Shown here: positions 1 through 3,534 of the stretch, piece by piece
Numbering within the stretch: the first letter of the stretch is position 1
Layout: every line of letters begins with the position of its first letter
Source: a bacterium
Lineage (GTDB): Bacteria > UBA10199 > 2-02-FULL-44-16 > JAAZCA01
NCBI GenBank assembly: GCA_041648665.1
Contig: JBAZOP010000117.1
Span: 1-7,500 of the forward strand
Direction: 5' to 3'
Length of the DNA stretch: 7,500 nt
Made by a program: the position numbers and the translations under genes
The notes under the pieces: model-generated
Databases searched by the model: none
The model's input: only the letters and a program-made list of their open reading frames with translations
What the model was told of the DNA's origin: nothing

Positions 1-174
1 GGCGTATCGCCCGCCCGGCTTGCGCAGCGCGTGGTCGAGCATGTCCATCAAACACGCGACCGTCTTGCCGGCGCGGCGATGCGCGATAATCACCGCCCAC
101 CGCTGCCGGCGGCGGTGGAACGCGACGAACGCCTGCCGCGGCTCGTAGCCGAGCGGTATCTCCTTAGTCGCCAC
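1..174 (-). CDS. terL: Terminase large subunit, N-terminal part (runs off the left edge)
   Basis: This is the ATPase/nuclease motor that packages phage DNA into the prohead. Only the first 58 codons are in the window. The visible protein has an aromatic-rich adenine-binding-like stretch (residues 12-27, F-x-x-F-H-R-R-x-Q-R-W) followed by A-H-R-R-A-G-K-T-V-A at about residues 33-42. That is the variant Walker A motif typical of large terminases. The GTG start at 174 is chosen because AAGG lies 9 bases upstream and because the same 11-base overlap arrangement starts the preceding gene. A TTG at 240 is an in-frame alternative. The start overlaps the stop of the VTK-repeat gene by 11 bases, so translation is probably coupled. 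The nuclease domain lies outside the window. The family call is firm; the exact subfamily is not. Confidence 0.88.
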   Translation of the reverse strand, partial: MATKEIPLGYEPRQAFVAFHRRRQRWAVIIAHRRAGKTVACLMDMLDHALRKPGGRYA

Positions 175-394
175 CAGCGTAAGCCTTGCGCGCTCGCTCG
201 CGACGCTTTCTTTCCGCGGCCGACATCGGCGCGTCGCCAATCAATGGACGCCCGCGCCCCCTTGCGGTTTTCGTGACATGCCCTGGTGTTTTCGTGACAT
301 CATCGAGCATTTTCGTGACTTCCGGCTCTATTTTCGTGACACGCCCCGCCATTTTCGTGACAGGCTCGGCCGCCGAAACAAACCTAATCGCCAC
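164..394 (-). CDS. VTK-heptad repeat protein between terS and terL
   Basis: A 76-residue basic protein of unknown function. After a short N-terminus come five consecutive seven-residue units, each starting V-T-K (residues about 12-46). A short basic tail follows, with R-G-R-G-R-P and M-S-A-A-E-R-K-R-R-E-R-A-R-K, which looks able to bind nucleic acid. From memory, small VTK-repeat proteins occur in alphaproteobacterial phages and genomes; I know of no proven function. The GTG start at 394 overlaps the terS stop by 11 bases, and its own stop overlaps the terL start by 11 bases. Every VTK unit uses identical codons, so the DNA carries a 21-bp-periodic repeat. The long opposite-strand reading frame here is taken as a shadow, because the terminase context and overlaps fit the minus strand. 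An ATG a few codons inside is an alternative start. Confidence 0.68.
   Translation of the reverse strand: MAIRFVSAAEPVTKMAGRVTKIEPEVTKMLDDVTKTPGHVTKTARGRGRPLIGDAPMSAAERKRRERARKAYAGGD
268..361. repeat. Five direct repeats TTTTCGTGAC, 21-bp period
   Basis: Copies on the plus strand are at 268-277, 289-298, 310-319, 331-340 and 352-361. All ten bases are identical in all five and the spacing is exactly 21 bp. Read on the minus strand they are GTC-ACG-AAA-A, coding for V-T-K plus the first base of the next codon. The 11-base spacers differ from unit to unit. Twenty-one bp is about two turns of B-DNA, so all copies face the same side of the helix. Confidence 0.95.
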
Positions 395-836
395 GCGGGA
401 CGCCAGTCATAACGACAAGCTGGACAGGGCCGCCGTCAGTCCCCGTATGCTCGAGCTGCGTGCGATCGCCGTATTTTTTCGGCGCGAGTTTGCCAACATA
501 CCATTTGCGCGCATCGATCTTCAGCCGCCGATGCTCGATCATGTCCGCGCGCTTGACCTCTGTCCCAGTTGGCTTCTCGGTGACGATCTCACCTACTTCC
601 TGAGTATTAGCGATGTGAATTATCTCATCCGCCAAAACGTCGAGCTGTATCTCTTTCGCGCGCGTGTATTGTTCACGAAAAACCGCGTATCGTGCGTCAG
701 CCAGCCATCTACATACGGTGCCGGCGCTTGGCATATGGTCGCTTTTGCAGATGGATCGCAGCGATTCGCCCTCTATGAGACGTGCGCAAATCTCATCTGC
801 TATTGCTTCCGTGTAGGAAGACGGCCGTCCGATCAT
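384..836 (-). CDS. terS: Terminase small subunit, Sf6 gp1-like
   Basis: This is the DNA-recognition subunit of the packaging motor. It binds the packaging site and hands DNA to the large subunit. The protein is 150 residues, a normal length. It opens with the characteristic G-R-P-S-S-Y-T, then an N-terminal helix-turn-helix region (about 10-50: E-I-C-A-R-L-x-E-G-E-S-L-R-S-I-C, then M-P-S-x-x-T-V-x-x-W-L). An oligomerisation helix follows (Y-x-R-A-x-E-x-Q about 57-64; L-A-D-E-I-I-x-I-A 68-76). Next come R-L-x-I-D-A-R-K-W-Y (104-113) and K-Y-G-D (121-124), hallmarks of Sf6 gp1-type small terminases. The ATG at 836 is certain from the conserved N-terminus, yet its only strong Shine-Dalgarno is 22 bases upstream, beyond a hairpin. 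The gene overlaps the next one by 11 bases. Confidence 0.9.
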   Translation of the reverse strand: MIGRPSSYTEAIADEICARLIEGESLRSICKSDHMPSAGTVCRWLADARYAVFREQYTRAKEIQLDVLADEIIHIANTQEVGEIVTEKPTGTEVKRADMIEHRRLKIDARKWYVGKLAPKKYGDRTQLEHTGTDGGPVQLVVMTGVPRGD

Positions 837-843
837 TTCTCAG

Positions 844-864
844 CCCCGGTTGATGGGGCCTCCT
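844..864 (-). promoter_or_regulatory. terS ribosome-binding site with hairpin spacer
   Basis: On the minus strand the perfect AGGAGG is at 864-859, far too distant from the ATG at 836 for normal initiation. Immediately after it, CCCC (858-855) can pair with GGGG (847-844) around a 7-base ATCAACC loop. Folding this hairpin leaves only seven unpaired bases between stem and ATG and would bring the Shine-Dalgarno to a normal distance. Phage T4 gene 38 is a known case of such a hairpin-bridged site. The pairing is read from sequence; its use is inference. Confidence 0.55.
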
Positions 865-875
865 ATGGGTTGGGG

Positions 876-905
876 GCGATGCTATTCTCACGCATCGCGC
901 GTCAA
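876..905 (-). promoter_or_regulatory. Putative terS promoter with embedded operator-like inverted repeat
   Basis: On the minus strand TTGACG (905-900) is followed after 15 bases by TAGCAT (884-879), a tolerable sigma-70 type promoter with short spacing. GCGATGC (876-882) and GCATCGC (892-898) form a perfect 7-bp inverted repeat with a 9-base spacer. They cover the -10 and the -10/-35 spacer, as expected for a repressor site. The helix-turn-helix gene at 1777-2016 is a candidate ligand, but that is a guess. Confidence 0.45.
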
Positions 906-940
906 CTCCCGCTATTTTTCACAATCTGGTGAGTTTCCGC

Positions 941-968
941 TTGACGCCATGCGAGGATCGGCTATTGT
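941..968 (+). promoter_or_regulatory. Putative promoter for the plus-strand operon
   Basis: TTGACG (941-946), a 16-base spacer and TATTGT (963-968) give a sigma-70-like promoter. Initiation would fall near 975, about 30 bases before the ATG at 1005. It is the best plus-strand promoter candidate in the divergent region. Confidence 0.5.
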
Positions 969-1004
969 AGCTCTATCGACGGTTCAGCGTTGAGGGAGAG
1001 CCAG

Positions 1005-1307
1005 ATGTTCGACGAATTTGACAACATCGCCATCCGCGCTTTTGAGCCCGGATTTAACGTCGGCGACATACTGCCCAATAGCTTCGTGTGGGTTGACGGA
1101 GAAATCCAAGACGAAGAACTCGACGGGGCCTCTGGAATCCGCGTGCGGAGCGAAGCCGAGATTGCGCAAAAGCTCGCCTACGTGCGCTCTACCTACGCCT
1201 TCGCCGATCGCGTGATTTACATCATCGGCGGGAACTACGCCTCATGGGGCGAGGACCGCGGCGAAATCATCATCCGCAATGCGCGCGTTCTGCGCGTAAT
1301 TGGGTGA
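1005..1307 (+). CDS. Small hypothetical phage protein
   Basis: A 100-residue acidic protein that I do not recognise. The ATG at 1005 is chosen because the purine-rich GAGGGAGAG at 992-1000 sits at the right distance; a TTG at 990 is less likely. The sequence looks like a compact alpha/beta fold. It has an acidic N-terminus, V-W-V-D-G-E-I-Q-D near 34-42, a helical stretch with E-I-A-Q-K-L, then R-V-I-Y-I-I-G-G-N-Y-A-S-W-G-E and two short beta segments (E-I-I-I-R-N, R-V-L-R-V-I) at the C-terminus. There are no membrane segments, cysteine clusters or catalytic motifs. It is the first gene after the putative promoter at 941-968 and probably heads a four-gene plus-strand operon. Confidence 0.72.
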   Translation: MFDEFDNIAIRAFEPGFNVGDILPNSFVWVDGEIQDEELDGASGIRVRSEAEIAQKLAYVRSTYAFADRVIYIIGGNYASWGEDRGEIIIRNARVLRVIG

Positions 1308-1332
1308 CTACCATGGAAAGGAGCGAGCGACA

Positions 1333-1512
1333 ATGAAACTGAAATTTGCCCTCCCCCCGATCACGGTCCCTTGGTTTTTAGTATGGCTGGTCCCGAAATC
1401 TCTGCGGGCACGCATGGGGCTGTTAGGATTCGCGCGATCGGCTGCCAGGAAGGGGCCTTTTACTATTAGTGTCGAGGTGGAGGATTTGCAGCGTGATGAC
1501 AAGCGCTCCTAA
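1333..1512 (+). CDS. Small hydrophobic/basic hypothetical protein
   Basis: A 59-residue protein, not recognised. It starts at the ATG at 1333, with AAAGGAG at 1317-1323 as a good Shine-Dalgarno. The first half is proline-rich and hydrophobic (I-T-V-P-W-F-L-V-W-L-V around 10-20). A basic amphipathic stretch (K-S-L-R-A-R-M-G-L-L-G-F-A-R-S-A-A-R-K) and a charged tail follow. It could be a small membrane-associated peptide, but the hydrophobic run is short for a transmembrane helix. A seven-codon ATG frame at 1313-1336 contains the Shine-Dalgarno and its TGA overlaps this start; that may be chance. The gene follows the previous one by 25 bases. Confidence 0.58.
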   Translation: MKLKFALPPITVPWFLVWLVPKSLRARMGLLGFARSAARKGPFTISVEVEDLQRDDKRS

Positions 1513-1520
1513 CCTCATAT

Positions 1521-1536
1521 CCCGGCTTCGGCCGGG
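1521..1536 (+). terminator. UUCG-tetraloop hairpin, possible terminator or attenuator
   Basis: CCCGGC-TTCG-GCCGGG forms a perfect 6-bp stem with the exceptionally stable cUUCGg loop, just after the stop at 1512. No clear T-run follows (GTTCCATC), so it may be an RNA-stabilising or weak attenuating hairpin rather than a full intrinsic terminator. The next gene starts 26 bases later. Confidence 0.5.
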
Positions 1537-1561
1537 GTTCCATCTAGTGGAGTAGAGAGAA

Positions 1562-1780
1562 ATGGATACCAAGCTAAAAGTGCGCCAGCGCGTCCACTAT
1601 ACCACAGAATACGGAAAGCTTTTTTCAGCATCCGTCAGGGTGTCTCACCGAGATGGCACATATACTATAGCCGTTCGGTTCGAGATCATCGATGATGAAG
1701 AGAGCGGCACTTATATCGGCGCAAATTATCGCGTTCCGAGTCACATGCTGAGGGCCGCATTTGACGAGCTCTCGGAATGA
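1562..1780 (+). CDS. Small hypothetical protein, beta-rich
   Basis: A 72-residue protein with start ATG 1562, preceded by GGAG at 1549-1552 and a purine-rich spacer. Its pattern of short beta strands (K-V-R-Q-R-V-H-Y-T-T; F-S-A-S-V-R-V; D-G-T-Y-T-I-A-V-R-F-E-I) resembles a small SH3-like barrel. The tail Y-R-V-P-S-H-M-L-R-A reads like the closing strand and helix of such folds. No catalytic residues are evident and I cannot name a family. Its TGA stop overlaps the ATG of the helix-turn-helix gene by four bases (ATGA at 1777-1780), so the two are likely translated together. Confidence 0.7.
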   Translation: MDTKLKVRQRVHYTTEYGKLFSASVRVSHRDGTYTIAVRFEIIDDEESGTYIGANYRVPSHMLRAAFDELSE

Positions 1781-2016
1781 AATCCCCGCCCAAGCGCTTC
1801 ACCCCGCGCCCCGACGCCAACTGGTTCGAACTCTGGCGTTGCGGGCGCAAAATCACCAAGCTCGAGGCGTCTCGGCTCCTCGGGATCAGCCATAACACCG
1901 TCGCAGCTTATGAGGCCGGGGCCGAAGTCCCGCTATACATCGCGCTGGCCTGTTCGGCGATCTCGCATGGGATACCGCCTATGGGATCGGCCGGCGCGGG
2001 AGATCGCTCAGATTAA
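1777..2016 (+). CDS. Small helix-turn-helix DNA-binding protein (XRE/Cro-like)
   Basis: A 79-residue putative transcription regulator. Residues about 26-48 (I-T-K-L-E-A-S-R-L-L-G-I-S-H-N-T-V-A-A-Y-E-A-G) fit a lambda-Cro/XRE helix-turn-helix. Helix 2 is at 28-35, the G-I-S turn at 36-38, and the recognition helix at 39-47 ends in the typical Y-E-x-G. There is no separate dimerisation or peptidase domain, so it is Cro-sized rather than a full CI/LexA-type repressor. It is coupled to the preceding gene by an ATGA overlap. Its stop (TAA, 2014-2016) lies within TTAA, shared with the stop of the converging minus-strand gene. Its targets are not shown; the inverted repeats at 876-898 and 2248-2292 are candidates. 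It could also be a transposase-type or replication-initiation helix-turn-helix. Confidence 0.78.
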   Translation: MKSPPKRFTPRPDANWFELWRCGRKITKLEASRLLGISHNTVAAYEAGAEVPLYIALACSAISHGIPPMGSAGAGDRSD

Positions 2017-2204
2017 GAGCAATACCACGAGCGCTCTTGCCTGGTGGCGGTTCCGAAATATCGGCGAGGATTCCTGCACCACATACACGCGCAGTGTTGC
2101 AAATGATCCGCGAGGCGATCGGCTTTCGGGTCGTCAGGATAGATGCGCCGCGCCTTAGCTTTCATTCTTGCCTTGTGGGCGCGGCGGATGGCGCGGGAGG
2201 GCAT
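2013..2204 (-). CDS. Small basic cysteine-motif protein (CxCxxC)
   Basis: A 63-residue protein. It has a very basic N-terminus (R-R-A-H-K-A-R-M-K-A-K-A-R-R about 7-20), then L-x-x-H-C-A-C-M-W-C-R-N-P-R-R-Y-F-G (35-51) and T-R-Q-E-R (55-59). I recognise this layout from a widespread family of tiny bacterial and phage proteins with a C-S-C-x-x-C-x-N-P-R core, usually annotated as hypothetical. The Cys38/40/43 cluster (with His37) could bind a metal, and the basic arm could bind RNA or DNA; both are inference. The ATG at 2204 has only a weak purine stretch (GAGAG) upstream. It converges on the helix-turn-helix gene with a 4-base overlap of stops and lies between the two copies of a 16-base direct repeat. 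It may be an independently acquired moron-type gene. Confidence 0.72.
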   Translation of the reverse strand: MPSRAIRRAHKARMKAKARRIYPDDPKADRLADHLQHCACMWCRNPRRYFGTATRQERSWYCS

Positions 2205-2247
2205 TCGCGGCTCTCGTAGTAGGATCGGCTGTTGTGGCGTCTTACGC

Positions 2248-2292
2248 GATTATAGCGAGTTTATTCTAGTTTATGATAAGATTGCTATAATC
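2248..2292. promoter_or_regulatory. Inverted repeat GATTATAGC / GCTATAATC, possible promoter or operator
   Basis: GATTATAGC (2248-2256) and GCTATAATC (2284-2292) are perfect 9-base inverted copies separated by 27 bases of AT-rich DNA. Each arm contains TATAAT, an ideal -10 box. The left arm on the minus strand lies about 45 bases before the start of the gene at 2204 and could serve it. No convincing -35 box is present for either orientation, so a regulator binding site is equally possible. Confidence 0.45.
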
Positions 2293-2394
2293 GGCCGGCG
2301 CGGGAAGCCTAGTCACTCGTAGGCTCGCATCTCACCGTAATGAGACGCCCTCGGATGGCTCCGGCCGATAGGCTTTCGAGTGGATGCCCATGAC

Positions 2395-2468
2395 AGGCAT
2401 AACAGGCGAGAGTCGAACTCGCGACCTCATCCCCCACGGGACGAGCTCTACCCCTGAGCTACCGCCCG
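2395..2468 (-). tRNA. tRNA-like element with a 6-base anticodon loop (anticodon unresolved)
   Basis: Read on the minus strand: U8-A9, a perfect D stem GCTC/GAGC, an anticodon stem CGTCC/GGATG (one G-U), a 5-base variable loop AGGTC, and a perfect T arm GCGAG-TTCGACT-CTCGC. The anticodon loop CGTGGG has six bases instead of seven and lacks U33, so GUG (His) or UGG (Pro) are both only guesses. The acceptor stem is poor: CGGGCGG against CTGTTAT gives two Watson-Crick pairs, three G-U pairs and two mismatches. The 3' end reads GCCT rather than NCCA. It is either a decayed tRNA or a tRNA-like RNA no longer used in translation. Confidence 0.5.
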
Positions 2469-2530
2469 ACTATCGGTCTTCCAACCCGCACACGAGACGG
2501 GCGTGGTCACGATAACCGCCACTCGAAACT

Positions 2531-2606
2531 TGGAGCCCGAGGCAGGATTTGAACCTGCGGCCTACCGCTTACAAGGCGGTTGCTCTACCAACTGAGCTAC
2601 TAGGGC
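2531..2606 (-). tRNA. tRNA-Thr (anticodon UGU), CCA encoded
   Basis: A 76-base cloverleaf on the minus strand. Acceptor is GCCCTAG/CTCGGGC with a single T-C mismatch at 5-68. The D arm is GCTC-AGTTGGTA-GAGC and the anticodon stem ACCGC/GCGGT. The 7-base loop CTTGTAA has anticodon TGT. The T arm is GCAGG-TTCAAAT-CCTGC. The 3' end is T plus encoded CCA. It would decode ACA/ACG threonine codons. The loop matches bacterial tRNA-Thr(UGU), but the discriminator is U rather than the usual A. This is the only standard tRNA in the window. Confidence 0.92.
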
Positions 2607-2890
2607 TAAACTACTTCGAGCGGGGCGGGGCGCCATCCCCGCGTTGTGTGGTGACACGACAAGTAGCCGTAGCAAAAGCCTTCGCGGACAGAGCCACCCA
2701 TACCGTCGTCGCTGGTTAGCCTTTAGGCGTCTCAGCCTTCGCGCTTCATTCGGGGGCCGTTCCCGTCGAGGCCGCAAGCCGTATCCCAACGGCGCAAGGC
2801 CCTACATACGCGCCACCGCTCGAAACTGTTGCCGGTCTTTCCCGACTGCCATCCCGGAGTGACCGGGCGCTCCCCATGCGGGGCTCAGGC

Positions 2891-2964
2891 TTTCGAGACG
2901 GGCGGTTCATGAGGCCGCCTGTGATGATTTCTGTGCGCTCTTGGCGCAGTTGGTCATCTCGAAA
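2891..2964 (-). ncRNA. Possible 74-nt structured RNA (two arms on an 8-bp closing stem)
   Basis: TTTCGAGA (2891-2898) and TCTCGAAA (2957-2964) are perfect 8-bp complements. Inside sit two hairpins, GGCGG/CCGCC (2901-2919) and TGCGC/GCGCA (2934-2948), giving a three-way-junction drawing of tRNA-like size. GATGA/TCATC can alternatively pair around the second arm. No T-loop or anticodon signature is present. It is supported only by complementarity. Confidence 0.35.
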
Positions 2965-2968
2965 CACG

Positions 2969-2985
2969 TTGCGCCGAAGCGCGAA
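2969..2985 (-). repeat. UUCG-hairpin repeat, copy 1
   Basis: Plus strand TTGCGCCGAAGCGCGAA. On the minus strand the RNA folds as GCGC-UUCG-GCGC, a cUUCGg tetraloop hairpin. It is identical over 16 bases to the copies at 3128-3143 and 3336-3351. Confidence 0.9.
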
Positions 2986-2998
2986 TAGCATAGACGGC

Positions 2999-3041
2999 GC
3001 CAGTCGATGTAGCGGGGAGCGACCCCTTATTTTCGACCGGC
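2999..3041 (-). other. Long hairpin just 3' of the second tRNA-like element
   Basis: GCCAGTCGA (2999-3007) pairs with TCGACCGGC (3033-3041) over nine positions with one G-U on the minus strand, and encloses GGGG/CCCC (3014-3017 / 3023-3026). It begins a few bases after the tRNA-like element ends. It could protect or terminate that RNA, although no T-run follows. Confidence 0.4.
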
Positions 3042-3043
3042 CA

Positions 3044-3114
3044 AGCGCATGACGGGGTTCGAACCCGCGACCTCCGACCCGCGTCGGTGCTCTCCCAGAC
3101 TGAACTACATGCGG
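3044..3114 (-). tRNA. tRNA-like element with an anticodon arm three bases short
   Basis: On the minus strand the acceptor CCGCATG/CATGCGC pairs at six of seven positions. U8-A9 is present, the D stem is GTTC/GAGC, the variable loop AGGTC, and the T arm GCGGG-TTCGAAC-CCCGT. Everything is canonical except the anticodon arm, which is 14 bases instead of 17. CCGAC and GTCGG pair perfectly around only GCGG, or CCGA/TCGG around CGCGGG. No anticodon can be assigned, and the 3' end has no CCA (TTGG instead). The element is 71 bases with discriminator. A normal tRNA could have lost exactly three bases, or this may be a dedicated tRNA mimic. Confidence 0.55.
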
Positions 3115-3127
3115 CCGTCTAACTCTG

Positions 3128-3143
3128 TGCGCCGAAGCGCGAA
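3128..3143 (-). repeat. UUCG-hairpin repeat, copy 2
   Basis: TGCGCCGAAGCGCGAA on the plus strand. It lies 13 bases upstream (in the minus-strand sense) of the tRNA-like element at 3044-3114. It has the same minus-strand UUCG tetraloop hairpin as the other two copies. Confidence 0.9.
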
Positions 3144-3334
3144 TTGTCCCCGGAACTCTCGCATCCGGGCGCGGCCTTACGTCGTGGGGCTTCTGGGCAT
3201 TCGGCTCGCCCGCGTTTTTGACCGATCCCCACTTCTACCAAGTCCGCCGTTAGGCAGCATAGGACTTGGAATAGTTCTCTGTCACCTTGGCCCCGCGCGC
3301 GGAGCTTCAGGAAAAGCTGCCAACTAGAAACTCA

Positions 3335-3351
3335 TTGCGCCGAAGCGCGAA
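3335..3351 (-). repeat. UUCG-hairpin repeat, copy 3
   Basis: TTGCGCCGAAGCGCGAA on the plus strand, identical over 17 bases to copy 1. It sits between the nusG-like gene and the structured stretch at 3149-3269. Confidence 0.9.
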
Positions 3352-3499
3352 ACTTTCGGCCTGCCGGGCGCCACCCCGGGCACTGTAAGCAGGGAGGCCA
3401 TGACCCTGGCCCTGCCGCGTGAGCACGGAAGCATGTCCATCCGGGCCGGCGCTTGCCGTTCAAACCGAACTCGTCGCCTCATTCGAGGCAAAATTACAC

Positions 3500-3534
3500 C
3501 ACCGCGCGAAATCGCACGTTGCAAGCCCGCGGTG
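3500..3534 (-). terminator. Hairpin after the NusG-like gene, weak terminator candidate
   Basis: CACCGCG (3500-3506) and CGCGGTG (3528-3534) form a perfect 7-bp stem about ten bases past the stop of the NusG-like gene. On the minus strand it is followed by GTGTAATTTTGCC, so only a short T-run lies some bases after the stem. It may allow read-through into the tRNA region. Confidence 0.4.

Larger units (their letters stand above)
1986..2305. repeat. 16-base direct repeat pair flanking the CxCxxC gene
   Basis: ATCGGCCGGCGCGGGA occurs exactly at 1986-2001 (inside the 3' end of the helix-turn-helix gene) and at 2290-2305. The copies are 304 bp apart and bracket the opposite-strand CxCxxC gene. 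The feature span covers both copies and the DNA between them. Confidence 0.9.

Noticed and set aside
268..361. CRISPR-like array
   Set aside because: Repeats are 10 bp with 11-bp spacers in a coding frame. This is far from CRISPR dimensions, and there are no cas genes.
186..932. 248-codon plus-strand open frame, the longest plus-strand frame in the window
   Set aside because: It lies antisense to terS and the VTK gene, whose minus-strand product has clear small-terminase motifs and fitting overlaps. Its F-V-T repeats are only the complement of the VTK repeats.
2562..2789. Minus-strand frame ending V-A-Q-L-V-E-Q-P-P-C-K-R
   Set aside because: Its end is the translated 5' half of tRNA-Thr, a classic false gene, and the rest lacks a Shine-Dalgarno and recognisable motifs.
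2931..2960. Plus-strand GGCGCAGTTGGT resembling a tRNA D arm
   Set aside because: No partner for the D stem, no T arm and no acceptor stem follow in the plus direction.
2746..2991. Minus-strand frame of 81 codons
   Set aside because: It starts at a UUCG hairpin and runs through several strong hairpins. Composition looks non-coding and no ribosome-binding site is evident.
3049..3327. Plus-strand frame beginning M-T-G-F-E-P-A-T-S
   Set aside because: This is the well-known spurious translation antisense to a tRNA T arm. It starts inside the tRNA-like element.
3324..3524. Minus-strand frame of 66 codons after the NusG-like gene
   Set aside because: It starts with TTG inside the loop of the terminator-like hairpin and overlaps the third UUCG repeat. 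There is no protein signature.
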